Shown piece after piece: positions 16,672 through 24,972 of a stretch of DNA of 64,000 nt. The notes under the pieces were generated by a model. It did no database searches, was not told the DNA's origin, and saw nothing but the letters and a program-made list of their open reading frames with translations. A program made the translations under genes and the position numbers. Within the stretch, counting starts at the first letter, position 1, and each line of letters opens with the position of its first letter. This DNA comes from Paraburkholderia humisilvae (GTDB taxonomy: Bacteria > Pseudomonadota > Gammaproteobacteria > Burkholderiales > Burkholderiaceae), in contig NZ_CADIKH010000023.1 of assembly GCF_902859855.1 (NCBI RefSeq), forward strand, positions 1 to 64,000, read 5' to 3'.

Positions 16672-17847
16672 CTATTTACTGAGCACGCGCATGGCGGTTT
16701 CGAGTCCCGCGAGCGTCAGCGGGTACATCCGGTGCCCAAGCACCTCGCGTATCACCGATACCGACTGCCGGTACTCCCACAGTGCCTCGGGTTCGGGGTT
16801 AAGCCACGCGAAGCGCGGGAAATGGTCGGCGAGCCGGCGTAACCAGATCGCACCCGCTTCGCGGTTGTTGTATTCGACCGAGCCGCCCGGCTGCAGCACT
16901 TCGTAGGGGCTCATCGTCGCGTCGCCGACGAAGATCAGCTTGTAGTCGGCGCTGAACTTGTGCAGCACATCCCACGTCGGCGTGCGCTCGGTATGGCGGC
17001 GGCGATTGTTCTTCCACAGAAAGTCGTACACGCAGTTGTGGAAGTAATAGAACTCGAGGTGCTTGAACTCGGCCTTCGCGGCCGAGAAGAGTTCTTCAGT
17101 GCGCTTGATGTGGTCGTCCATCGAGCCGCCGACGTCAAGCAGCATCAGCACTTTCACGTTGTTGTGCCGCTCCGGCACCATCTTCAGGTCGAGCCAGCCG
17201 GCGTTCGCGGCGGTGCTGCGGATCGTGTCGGGCAGGTCGAGTTCTTCCGCGGCGCCCTCGCGTGCGAAGCGGCGCAGCCGCCGCAGCGCAACCTTGATGT
17301 TGCGCGTGCCGATTTCGACCTGATCGTCATAGTCGCGGTACGCGCGCGCGTCCCATACCTTCACGGCACTGCGATTGCCCGCCGTGTCGCCGCCGATGCG
17401 GATGCCTTCCGGGTTGTAGCCGCCGTTGCCGAACGGCGATGTGCCGCCGGTGCCGATCCATTTGGTGCCGCCTTCGTGACGGCCTCGCTGCTCGTCGAAT
17501 ACTTCTTTCAGACGTTCCAGCAGCTTGTCGAGGCCGCCGAGCGCTTCGATCTGCGCCTTTTCCTCGGGCGTCAGATCGCGCTGCAGTTTCTTCGCGAGCC
17601 AGTCGTCGGGCAGATCGAGCGCAAGCGTTGCGGTCTGGTCGATGCCCTTGAAATACGCGCCGAATGCCTGATCGAACTTGTCGAAATACTGCTCGTCCTT
17701 GACGAGCGTCAGCCGCGACAGATAGTAGAACTCGTCGAGCGACGGCTCGATCACATTCGCCTTCAGCGCCTCGAGCAGCGTCAGATATTCCTTCACCGAA
17801 ACCGGCAGCTTCGCGGCGCGCAGCGTGTAGAAGAAGTCGATCAGCAT
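16672..17847 (-). CDS. VWA-domain protein, CoxE-like, partner of the MoxR ATPase
   Basis: The protein has 391 residues. The N-terminal half (MLIDFFYTLRAAKLPVSVKE, then YYLSRLTLVKDEQYFDKFDQ) is the CoxE-like region; the C-terminal half is a von Willebrand A domain. The metal-site motif is DVGGSMDDH, with Gly where the classical DxSxS has Ser. A Gly-rich segment (TGGTSPFGNGGYNPEG) lies near 135. MoxR-VWA pairs act as chaperone-like modules that mature or insert cofactors into enzyme complexes; the client is unknown. It follows the moxR gene by 31 bp on the same strand, so they form an operon. Confidence 0.87.
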   Translation of the reverse strand: MLIDFFYTLRAAKLPVSVKEYLTLLEALKANVIEPSLDEFYYLSRLTLVKDEQYFDKFDQAFGAYFKGIDQTATLALDLPDDWLAKKLQRDLTPEEKAQIEALGGLDKLLERLKEVFDEQRGRHEGGTKWIGTGGTSPFGNGGYNPEGIRIGGDTAGNRSAVKVWDARAYRDYDDQVEIGTRNIKVALRRLRRFAREGAAEELDLPDTIRSTAANAGWLDLKMVPERHNNVKVLMLLDVGGSMDDHIKRTEELFSAAKAEFKHLEFYYFHNCVYDFLWKNNRRRHTERTPTWDVLHKFSADYKLIFVGDATMSPYEVLQPGGSVEYNNREAGAIWLRRLADHFPRFAWLNPEPEALWEYRQSVSVIREVLGHRMYPLTLAGLETAMRVLSK

Positions 17848-17878
17848 GCCGGGTTCTCCGCGGTGCGAGCCTGCACGC

Positions 17879-18721
17879 TCAGCGGTTGTTGCGGTTCATG
17901 AAGACGAGGCGCTCGAACAGCGACACGTCCTGCTCGTTTTTCAGCAGCGCGCCGGCCAGCGGCGGCACGATCTGCTTGTGGTCGCTCGAATGCAGGGCTT
18001 CGGGCGGAATGTCTTCGGCGAGCAGCAGCTTGAGCCAATCGAGCAGTTCGGACGTCGACGGCTTCTTCTTCAGGCCTGACACGTTGCGCAATTCGTAAAA
18101 GCTTTCGAGCGCCGCGCGCAACAACGCCTGCTTGATGCCGGGGTAGTGCACCTCGACGATCTGCTGCATCGTCGCCGGATCGGGGAACTTGATGTAATGG
18201 AAGAAGCATCGGCGCAGAAAGGCGTCCGGCAGTTCCTTTTCGTTATTCGACGTGATGATCACGAGTGGACGCTGCTTCGCCTTCACGAGCTCGCGCGTTT
18301 CGTACACGTAGAACTCCATCCGGTCGAGCTCGCGCAGCAGATCGTTCGGGAACTCAATGTCGGCCTTGTCGATTTCGTCGATTAGCAATACGGTTTGCTG
18401 GTCCGACTCGAACGCCTGCCACAACACACCTTTCACGATGTAATGGCGAATGTCCTTCACGCGCTCGTCGCCGAGCTGCGAATCGCGCAGCCGCGATACC
18501 GCGTCGTATTCGTACAGGCCCTGCTGCGCTTTGGTAGTCGACTTGATGTGCCACTGCAGCAGCGGCATGCCGAGCGCGGCCGCCACTTCTTCTGCGAGCA
18601 TCGTCTTGCCGGTGCCGGGTTCGCCTTTGATCAGCAACGGCCGCTTCAACGTGATGGCGGCGTTGACCGCGAGCTTCAGGTCGTCGGTGGCGACGTATTG
18701 CGATGAGCCTTCGAAACGCAT
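17879..18721 (-). CDS. MoxR-family AAA+ ATPase
   Basis: The protein has 280 residues. Walker A is GEPGTGKT (about 38-45), Walker B LLIDEIDK (about 111-118) and sensor 1 VIITSNNEKELPDAFLRRCF (about 150-170), the last with arginine-finger residues. These are cytoplasmic AAA+ ring ATPases that work with a VWA-domain partner; that partner is encoded just downstream. Start ATG at 18719-18721. The 453-bp upstream gap holds a long palindrome and the leader of the divergent cytochrome genes. Confidence 0.92.
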   Translation of the reverse strand: MRFEGSSQYVATDDLKLAVNAAITLKRPLLIKGEPGTGKTMLAEEVAAALGMPLLQWHIKSTTKAQQGLYEYDAVSRLRDSQLGDERVKDIRHYIVKGVLWQAFESDQQTVLLIDEIDKADIEFPNDLLRELDRMEFYVYETRELVKAKQRPLVIITSNNEKELPDAFLRRCFFHYIKFPDPATMQQIVEVHYPGIKQALLRAALESFYELRNVSGLKKKPSTSELLDWLKLLLAEDIPPEALHSSDHKQIVPPLAGALLKNEQDVSLFERLVFMNRNNR

Positions 18722-18868
18722 GGCAGGACGCTCGTTCGGGAAAAATCCCAGTATAAGTCAGATGGGCTGGCGGCTCTGGCGCTGCGGGCCTATCGTTTCG
18801 GCTGGGTTTCGGCCCGGTTTTGGCCGGCTTTGCGCGCGGTTAGCGTGGTGTCGCGGCGGATGCCGGGC

Positions 18869-18904
18869 CGCGCGATGGTGCGGCGCGCGCCGCGCCATCG
18901 CGCG
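18869..18904. repeat. 36-bp near-perfect palindrome
   Basis: Arms 18869-18886 and 18887-18904 are inverted copies with one T/G mismatch that would pair as a wobble in RNA. It is almost purely GC apart from ATGG/CCAT. It lies in the gap between the divergent moxR and cytochrome units, about 150 bp upstream of the moxR start. Confidence 0.8.
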
Positions 18905-18961
18905 CGCAAGCCGTGGGCCCGAGCGCGGCTGTCCGTCCGGTGGACGCCCGGCGCGGCGTCT

Positions 18962-18970
18962 TGGTACAAT
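18962..18970 (+). promoter_or_regulatory. Extended -10 promoter candidate for the cytochrome genes
   Basis: TGGTACAAT: a TGn-extended -10 with TACAAT at 18965-18970. I found no convincing -35. Start of transcription would be about 18977, leaving a 200-base leader. Confidence 0.4.
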
Positions 18971-19004
18971 TGGGCCGATTTTTTTGGCCTGCGTGGCGAT
19001 TGAC

Positions 19005-19034
19005 AAAAAAGACGGCGCGGGTCGCCGCTTTTTT
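19005..19034 (+). terminator. Intrinsic-terminator-like hairpin inside the cytochrome leader
   Basis: AAAAAAG, bulged A, CGGCG (19013-19017), loop CGGGT, CGCCG (19023-19027), CTTTTTT (19028-19034). It stands between the candidate promoter and the first cytochrome ATG (19175), so it could be an attenuator or the end of a short RNA. Confidence 0.55.
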
Positions 19035-19174
19035 GAGCGCCCGTTTTTTGAGGCCATGATTCGGGGCTCGTGCGTGGTGCACCGCATGTCCGCGGCGGCA
19101 TGTCGCGCATGGGTCTCTCGTTTTTTGTGCCCTCGTTTTTGTGCCGTTTCCCCTCAAGCCAGGTTACAAGAGCT

Positions 19175-19543
19175 ATGAAAAAATTCGTCGGCAAACACGT
19201 CGTGATCGCAGCGCTGTCGGGCATTGCGGGCCTCGCGGCCAGTGCGCACGCAGCGGATGTCGTCGGCAACGCGAAAGCGGGCCAGGGCAAGGTCGCGATG
19301 TGTATCGGCTGCCACGGTATCCCCGACTACCGGACGGCCTACCCGGAGGTGTACCGGGTACCGATCCTCGGCGGCCAGAACGCGGCGTATCTGATCAACG
19401 CGTTGCATGCGTACAAGAAGGGCGATCGCCACTTCGACACGATGCGCGCGATCGCAGGCTCGCTGTCGGACCAGGATATCGCGGATATCGCCGCGTACTA
19501 CGCGGCGCAAACGCCCACTTCGAAGAACAACCCCGACAAATGA
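19175..19543 (+). CDS. Small periplasmic monohaem cytochrome c
   Basis: The protein has 122 residues. The start at 19175 is chosen because it begins the signal peptide (MKKFVGKHVVIAALSGIAG ending AHA); the upstream frame is unlike a protein. The single haem site is CIGCH (about 46-50), with a likely Met ligand in TMRAIAGSLS. The DIADIAAYYAAQ closing helix is usual in class I cytochromes of the c4/c5 type. It shuttles electrons in the periplasm, probably to a terminal oxidase. A second cytochrome gene follows 61 bp later. The mature domain is about half the size of dihaem c4. Confidence 0.88.
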   Translation: MKKFVGKHVVIAALSGIAGLAASAHAADVVGNAKAGQGKVAMCIGCHGIPDYRTAYPEVYRVPILGGQNAAYLINALHAYKKGDRHFDTMRAIAGSLSDQDIADIAAYYAAQTPTSKNNPDK

Positions 19544-19604
19544 CCGACCGCGCTTCCATTTGCACAGTCGCTCGGTCATTCCGCTACGCGGGCCAGGAGA
19601 ATTC

Positions 19605-19991
19605 ATGAAGAAGCACCCACACGACCTCCACACGATGTTCAAGATCGCATGCGCGTCGTTTGCGCTGGCCGGCTTCGCCGTCGCATCGAACGCGGCGCAC
19701 GCAGCCGATGCGGACAACGGCAAGACGCTGGTCGAAAGCCACAACTGCGCGGCCTGCCACGGCGCGAAGCTGAACAACCCGGTGAGCCCGGAATATCCGA
19801 AGCTCGCGGGACAGCACGCGGACTACATTTACTGGGCGCTGCGCCAGTATCAGATGGGCACGGGCAATCCGCACCTCGGCCGCAACAATCCGATCATGCA
19901 GGCGCAGGTGCAGAGCCTGTCGCTGAACGATATGAAGGATATCGCCGCCTATATCGAATCGCTCAAGGGCGATCTGGTCGAGAAGAAGTAG
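19605..19991 (+). CDS. Small periplasmic monohaem cytochrome c
   Basis: The protein has 128 residues. ATG 19605 follows AGGAGA; the signal peptide runs to NAAHA (about 32). The haem site CAACH is near residue 45, then the class I features: YPKLAGQHADYIYWALRQY and the C-terminal DMKDIAAYIESL. A Met ligand is probable in NPIMQAQVQSLS. It forms a two-gene unit with 19175-19543; together they resemble the two halves of a cytochrome c4 encoded separately. A strong terminator follows at 20049-20080. Confidence 0.88.
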   Translation: MKKHPHDLHTMFKIACASFALAGFAVASNAAHAADADNGKTLVESHNCAACHGAKLNNPVSPEYPKLAGQHADYIYWALRQYQMGTGNPHLGRNNPIMQAQVQSLSLNDMKDIAAYIESLKGDLVEKK

Positions 19992-20048
19992 TTTTTCGAC
20001 GCAATCGACCGGTGAGCTCCGGTTCACCGGCTAGACGAAAACGAAAAC

Positions 20049-20084
20049 ACCCCGCCGTTTATCAGTGGCGGGGTTTGTTTTTTT
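20049..20084 (+). terminator. Intrinsic terminator after the cytochrome pair
   Basis: ACCCCGCC (20049-20056), 10-base loop, GGCGGGGT (20067-20074), then TTGTTTTTTT. On the other strand an A-rich flank makes it usable for the convergent DUF1841 unit. Confidence 0.85.
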
Positions 20085-20142
20085 GCTGCTGGCACGCGCC
20101 GTACGGGGCGCTTCCGGCGGCGCGCGCGACCCGACGCGTTAA

Positions 20143-20577
20143 TCAGTCTCGTGAAGCGCGGCGCTCGATCCGCTGCAGATAAGCGTCCGTATCGGGCGGC
20201 GTGTTCGTCCGCTGCGCCTCCCAGATCGTCTCGCCGAGGCATTCCATGATCGCGTGCTGTGCGTCGTGCGTCGAGCCGAGTCGCGCGACCAGCCGCTCGT
20301 GCGCCGCGCGAATGCCCGGCGGTTGATCGATCGACAGTTGCTCGCTGATCGCAAGATGCATCGACAGATGCAGAAACGGATTCGTTTTGCCGCGCTCGGG
20401 CGAATAGTCCTGCGCGGCGGCAGCTTCGGGATCGGTCAGCTCGGCGTGGTACTCCGGGTGTTCGACAATCCAGTCCGCCGCAATCGACTCGAGCGGCGTC
20501 AGAATATCGCCCGCGCGCTGCTTGCGCCAGGTGTCGGTGAAAAAACGTCGGACTTCGTCGCGGCTGGGATTGAACAT
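20143..20577 (-). CDS. DUF1841 family protein
   Basis: The protein has 144 residues, soluble, acidic and His-rich in the middle (NPFLHLSMHLAISEQLSIDQ). It begins MFNPSRDEVRRFFTDTW, the standard DUF1841 opening. Function unknown. The conserved His pair plus acidic residues might bind a metal, which is only inference. It lies 156 bp downstream of nth on the same strand and may be co-transcribed with rnfB-nth. Confidence 0.85.
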   Translation of the reverse strand: MFNPSRDEVRRFFTDTWRKQRAGDILTPLESIAADWIVEHPEYHAELTDPEAAAAQDYSPERGKTNPFLHLSMHLAISEQLSIDQPPGIRAAHERLVARLGSTHDAQHAIMECLGETIWEAQRTNTPPDTDAYLQRIERRASRD

Positions 20578-20733
20578 CGGCGATGGTGAAAGCGGCAGGA
20601 AGCAAAAACAGGGCTAAAGGCAGAGCGCCAGGAGGCGGCGTGAGGCTGCGCCGTAGCGGCGCGCCGTCCAATATTTTACGCTGCGCCGCCTGTGCCCGCC
20701 GCGCTTCGCCTGCCGCGCCGGGCAACGCGCGCG

Positions 20734-21378
20734 TCACAGTTCAGGTGGCGGGGTCTTCTGTCTGAATTCGCAAAGCGGCTCGATCACGCAGTGCCAGCAT
20801 TCCGGACGGCGCGCCTTGCACACGTAGCGGCCATGCAGGATCAGCCAGTGATGCGCATCGTGTCTGAACTCAGCCGGCGTGAACTTCTCGAGCGCGGCTT
20901 CGACCGCGCGCACATCTTTGCCCGGCGCCAGGCCCGTTCGATTCGCAACCCGAAAGATATGTGTGTCGACGGCAATCGTCGGATGACCGAACGCCGTGTT
21001 CAATACAACGTTCGCAGTCTTTCGGCCGACGCCCGGCAGACTTTCCAGTGCCTCGCGGTCGGCCGGGACCTCGCCGCCGTACTGATCGACCAGAATCCGG
21101 CATGCCGCGACCACGTTCTTCGCTTTGGTCCGGTAGAGACCGATCGTCCTGATGTACTCGGCCACGCCGGCTTCGCCCAGTTCAATCATCTGTTGCGGCG
21201 TATTGGCCACCGGAAACATCTTGCGCATCGCCTTGTTGACTGACACGTCGGTCGCTTGCGCCGACAGCATCACAGCGATCAGCAGTTCGAACGGCGTCGT
21301 GTACTCGAGCTCGGTGGTCGGATGCGGATTCAGGCTTTGCAGCGTCTCGAAGATCTCGCGGCGTTTGTTCGCGTTCAT
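20734..21378 (-). CDS. nth: Endonuclease III
   Basis: The protein has 214 residues, normal length. This DNA N-glycosylase/AP lyase removes oxidised pyrimidines in base excision repair. The helix-hairpin-helix LPGVGRKTANVVL carries catalytic Lys120, and Asp138 is in VDTHIFRV. The C-terminal [4Fe-4S] loop C-x6-C-x2-C-x5-C is intact (CKARRPECWHCVIEPLC). It starts 17 bp after the rnfB stop, consistent with an operon; this rnfB-nth order is also found in other betaproteobacteria. Confidence 0.96.
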   Translation of the reverse strand: MNANKRREIFETLQSLNPHPTTELEYTTPFELLIAVMLSAQATDVSVNKAMRKMFPVANTPQQMIELGEAGVAEYIRTIGLYRTKAKNVVAACRILVDQYGGEVPADREALESLPGVGRKTANVVLNTAFGHPTIAVDTHIFRVANRTGLAPGKDVRAVEAALEKFTPAEFRHDAHHWLILHGRYVCKARRPECWHCVIEPLCEFRQKTPPPEL

Positions 21379-21395
21379 GCGGAAGGGTGGGTGCG

Positions 21396-22316
21396 TTAGC
21401 GCTTCGGGTTGGACGGGGCGGGGTCGCGTGCCGGTTGTGCATCGGATGGGTCGTCCGGGCCTTGCCGGCTGTCTTCCTCGTTGATGCCCAGACGCCGGCG
21501 GCGCGCTTGCGCGGCGTCGATCTGTGCCTGTACATCGGCGGTGACGTTCGTCGTGTTGTGCGGACCTTGTCCCTGCGCTGACCGCTCTTCCTTTTTCTTG
21601 CGTGCACGTTCGAGCGCAGCCTGGATGATCGCGCGTTTTTTCGCTTCGGCGTCTTCGGCGGTGGCAGATGGGCTTGCCGTTGCGCCGGGACTGGGCGGCG
21701 CTGTGTTTGCGGGCGCCGCCGCGGCGCCCGCACTGCCGGCGTCCGCGCCGGCTGCTGCCGCGCTCACCGCCGAACGTCGCGCTGCCGCGCGTGCTTCGGC
21801 CGCTTCGCGTTCATGCGCGAGCCGCGCGCCGCGCCGGTGATAACGCCCGCGCGCCGCGTCGGCCTGTTGCTGGCTCCACGCGTCCCAGCCGGTCGCGTTG
21901 CCGGTGACCGGAATCATCGCGATGCAATCGACCGGACAGGGCGGCACGCATAGATCGCAGCCGGTGCAGAGCTCGGCGACCATCGTATGCATCTGTTTTG
22001 CCGCGCCGATGATCGCGTCGACAGGACACGCTTGCATGCACAGCGTGCAGCCGATGCACAGGTTTTCGTCGATAAAGGCGACCGGCCTTGGCCGCTCGAT
22101 GCCATTGGCCGGGTTGAGCGGAATCACCGGCTTGCCGAGCAGCGCGGCGAGCCGCGCGATGCCTTGCGCACCGCCCGGCGGGCACTGGTTGTAGTTCGCG
22201 CTGCCTTGCGCAATAGCTTCCGCATACGGGCGGCAACCGTTGTAGCCGCACTTCGTGCATTGCGTTTGTGGAAGCAGATCTTCGATGCGGTCTGCGAGGG
22301 TTTTCGAATCGGTCAC
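21396..22316 (-). CDS. rsxB: RnfB-like iron-sulfur protein
   Basis: The protein has 306 residues. The N-terminal cysteine motif TQCTKCGYNGCRPYAEAI with QCPPGG (about 18-47) is the Fe-S site of RnfB/RsxB, followed by two ferredoxin clusters: CIGCTLCMQACPVDAI and CTGCDLCVPPCPVDCI (about 87-132). It lacks the N-terminal membrane anchor of full RnfB and has instead a long Ala/Arg/Glu-rich C-terminal tail of about 150 residues with coiled-coil character (ERARKKKEERSAQ). No other rnf genes are adjacent; this orphan form next to nth is seen in betaproteobacteria and its electron partner is not known. The 421-bp gap upstream holds only the tetR promoter as far as I can see. Confidence 0.88.
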   Translation of the reverse strand: MTDSKTLADRIEDLLPQTQCTKCGYNGCRPYAEAIAQGSANYNQCPPGGAQGIARLAALLGKPVIPLNPANGIERPRPVAFIDENLCIGCTLCMQACPVDAIIGAAKQMHTMVAELCTGCDLCVPPCPVDCIAMIPVTGNATGWDAWSQQQADAARGRYHRRGARLAHEREAAEARAAARRSAVSAAAAGADAGSAGAAAAPANTAPPSPGATASPSATAEDAEAKKRAIIQAALERARKKKEERSAQGQGPHNTTNVTADVQAQIDAAQARRRRLGINEEDSRQGPDDPSDAQPARDPAPSNPKR

Positions 22317-22566
22317 GGTGACGAGGTCGGGACTTTCTGCTTCGCTTCATCGATGCCGACCGCGCGGGCCGTCGGTCATGCGGATTGGGGCGGGTTTGGT
22401 TCGTTGTTTCCGTCGGGCGGCGTTTCGTCGGGCGACGGCCCGCCGGCAACGCGCCATCCGCGCATGCGGACACCATGATGTCCGCCAGTGCGATGCCGGC
22501 TATGCACGGTGCGCGGCTTGTGCGATAAGGCTTTGGCCAAATGCACATTATCGCCGATTTCCCCAG

Positions 22567-22594
22567 TTGCGATTGCCGAACCATGTGCCATAAT
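22567..22594 (+). promoter_or_regulatory. Sigma-70 promoter candidate for the TetR gene
   Basis: TTGCGA (22567-22572), 16-base spacer, CATAAT (22589-22594), about 140 bases before the ATG. Confidence 0.4.
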
Positions 22595-22737
22595 CGAAGC
22601 GCTTTACGAATGACCGCAGGAGGGTGTTCCCACCAACCAGCCCGCGCAGCGCCGCCATGCCGCTTCGTGTCAGGAGCCAGGGTCATGAAGCTGGCGGTGT
22701 GATCCGGAATACGCGGCTCACGAAGCACGTTGCCACC

Positions 22738-23370
22738 ATGAATCAGCCGAAAATCAAAAGAGATCCTGAAGGCACCCGTCGCCGTATCCTGCTCGCGGCG
22801 GCCGAGGAGTTTGCAAATGGTGGGTTGTTCGGCGCACGCGTCGATCAGATCGCCCGCCGCGCGGAAACCAATGAACGCATGCTCTATTACTACTTCGGTA
22901 GCAAGGAGCAGCTTTTCACCGCGGTACTCGAACACGCGTTCAGCGCGCTCACGGAAGCCGAGCGCACACTGGACCTCGCAGGCATCGCGCCGGTCGAGGC
23001 GATTACGCGTCTCGCGCATTTCGTGTGGGATTACTACCGCGATCATCCGGAACTGCTGCGGCTCATCAATAACGAAAATCTGCACGAGGCGCGGTATATG
23101 CGGAAGTCGACGCGTATCCGCGAAATGATTTCGCCGATCGTTGCGACGCTCGGCGGCATTCTCGAGCGGGGCCAGCGCGCAGGGTTGTTCCGCACGAACG
23201 TCGACCCGTTGCGCTTTTACGTGACGCTCTCCGGTATGGGCTACTACATCGTGTCGAACCGCTTCACACTTGAAGCGACCCTCGCACGCGATTTCAGCTC
23301 AGCGGCGGAACGCAGCGAGATCGTGCAGATGAACACCGAAATTCTGCTTGCCTATCTGTTGCGCCGCTAA
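22738..23370 (+). CDS. TetR-family transcriptional regulator
   Basis: The protein has 210 residues. The start at 22738 is chosen because MNQPKIKRDPEGTRRRILLA gives a standard TetR N-terminus; no strong ribosome site is seen. The HTH lies at about 20-60 (EEFANGGLFGARVDQIARRA, then YYYFGSKEQLFTAV). The C-terminal region resembles TetR_C regulators of the RutR/YbiH type (DYYRDHPELLRLINNENL, then GMGYYIVSNRFTL). No pump or enzyme is divergent from it; the nearest neighbours are rnfB (divergent) and phaZ (convergent), so the target is unclear. Confidence 0.9.
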   Translation: MNQPKIKRDPEGTRRRILLAAAEEFANGGLFGARVDQIARRAETNERMLYYYFGSKEQLFTAVLEHAFSALTEAERTLDLAGIAPVEAITRLAHFVWDYYRDHPELLRLINNENLHEARYMRKSTRIREMISPIVATLGGILERGQRAGLFRTNVDPLRFYVTLSGMGYYIVSNRFTLEATLARDFSSAAERSEIVQMNTEILLAYLLRR

Positions 23371-23411
23371 CGGGCCCACCGGAACCAGCGAACGAACCGC
23401 GCGAAAATAAA

Positions 23412-23445
23412 AACGGCAACGGTCTCGCGAGAGACCGTTGCCGTT
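23412..23445. terminator. Bidirectional intrinsic terminator
   Basis: Perfect 15-bp stem (23412-23426 with 23431-23445) and a GCGA loop. On the minus strand it runs into TTTTTATTTTCG, making it a good terminator for phaZ; it may also serve the convergent tetR. Confidence 0.9.
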
Positions 23446-23500
23446 CATTTGCGTTCGCGCGGCGGGCGCTATCGATCAGCGCATCCGTGCGCCGCGAGCG

Positions 23501-24778
23501 TCACGCCTCGACCCGTTCCACTTCAGGCTTTTTCGCCTTGTTGTGCTCGAGGATAAAGTCGCGAATTTGCGGATAAATGATGGTGCGCCACCGGCGGCCG
23601 GAGAAGATACCGTAGTGCCCGCATTTCTCAGCGGTGAAATGCCTGCGGTGCTTCGCCGGAATGCCGGTGCACAGTTCGTGCGCGGCCTTCGTCTGGCCGC
23701 TGCCGGAGATATCGTCGAGTTCGCCCTCGATCGTGAATAGCGCCGTGCTCCGGATGTCCTGCGGACGCACCAGCTCGCCGCCCACTTCCCACGTGCCTTC
23801 CGCGAGCCGGAACTCCTGGAACACGACCTGGATCGTCTGAAGATAGTACTCGGCGGCCATGTCGAGCACCGCGTTGTATTCGTCGTAGAAACGGCGATGT
23901 GCTTCGGCGTCCTCTTCGTCGCCGCGCATCAGGCTCTGGTAGAAGTCCCAATGCGATGCCGCGTGCCGCTCCGGGTTCATCGCGACGAAGCCCGCATGCT
24001 GCAGGAAGCCCGGATAGACCCTGCGCCCGACGCCCGGGTAGTTCGACGGCACGTTGTAGATCACGTTCGTCTCGAACCAGTTGAGCGAGTGCTGCGTCGC
24101 GAGCGAGTTGACCGACGTCGGACTCTTGCGCGCATCGATCGGGCCACCCATCATCGTCATCGTGCGCGGCGTGTCTTCGCCGCGGCTGGCCATCAGCGCG
24201 ATCGCCGCGAGCACCGGCACGGTCGGCTGGCAGACCGAAATGACATGCAGATTCTTCGCGCCGATATGGCGGATGAACTCCTGGATGTACGCGATGTAGT
24301 CGTCGAGATCGAACGGGCCGTCTTCGAACGGCACCATCCGCGCGTCGATCCAGTCGGTGATGTACACCTTGTGGTCTTGCAGCAGCGTGCGCACGGTGTC
24401 GCGCAGGAGCGTCGCGTGATGGCCCGATAGCGGCGCGCACACCAGCACGACGGGCTCGTCTTTCAGCTGCGCGACCGCGTCGGAATCGTCGGCGAAGCGC
24501 TTGAAGCGCATCAGCCGGCAAAACGGCTTTTCGATGATCGTCTGCTCGACGATCGGAATGTTGTGGCCGTCCTTGACGATCTGATGCAGATCGAACTCGG
24601 GCTTCTCGTAGTCCTTGCCGAGCCGGTACAGCAGTTCGTAGCCCGCCGATAGACGGGTGGCGCCCGGAATATACGCAAGCGGACTGGCCGGATTCGCGAA
24701 CGATTTCGAGGCTGCCTGGGCCCAGGCGGTGAGCGGACTCAAAAGTGCCCGCTGGAATTCGTGAAATTGATAGAGCAT
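23501..24778 (-). CDS. phaZ: Intracellular polyhydroxyalkanoate depolymerase
   Basis: The protein has 425 residues. The start is ATG 24776-24778, where MLYQFHEFQRALLSPLTAWA opens the family; the upstream extension is unrelated. It hydrolyses stored short-chain PHA (poly-3-hydroxybutyrate) granules in the cell. The lipase-box-like motif VISVCQPT has the nucleophile Cys183, the same position as in the Ralstonia eutropha PhaZ1 enzyme. The C-terminal CGHYGIFSGRRWR carries the catalytic-type His, and an acidic residue is present in EGELDDISG. No PHA synthase genes are adjacent. The gene has a strong terminator at 23412-23445. Confidence 0.93.
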   Translation of the reverse strand: MLYQFHEFQRALLSPLTAWAQAASKSFANPASPLAYIPGATRLSAGYELLYRLGKDYEKPEFDLHQIVKDGHNIPIVEQTIIEKPFCRLMRFKRFADDSDAVAQLKDEPVVLVCAPLSGHHATLLRDTVRTLLQDHKVYITDWIDARMVPFEDGPFDLDDYIAYIQEFIRHIGAKNLHVISVCQPTVPVLAAIALMASRGEDTPRTMTMMGGPIDARKSPTSVNSLATQHSLNWFETNVIYNVPSNYPGVGRRVYPGFLQHAGFVAMNPERHAASHWDFYQSLMRGDEEDAEAHRRFYDEYNAVLDMAAEYYLQTIQVVFQEFRLAEGTWEVGGELVRPQDIRSTALFTIEGELDDISGSGQTKAAHELCTGIPAKHRRHFTAEKCGHYGIFSGRRWRTIIYPQIRDFILEHNKAKKPEVERVEA

Positions 24779-24972
24779 GGGTGCTCCAGCGTTATTGCGG
24801 TGCGCGCGGGGCTGCGCGAAAGCACGCGTAGCGTCGAGGCGGCCCGGAGTGGTTATTAAACATTGATTATCGGCCGACAGACCCGTTCGATGATATCCAA
24901 CCACGCGATGTTGTGCTACGCAGCAACGGTGCGCCAGGCCACAAATGGAGTGTCATCACAAACGTTATCAAA

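Noticed and set aside
22376..22591. 71-codon minus-strand frame between rnfB and tetR
   Set aside because: No ribosome site, no recognisable motif, and it covers the likely tetR promoter.
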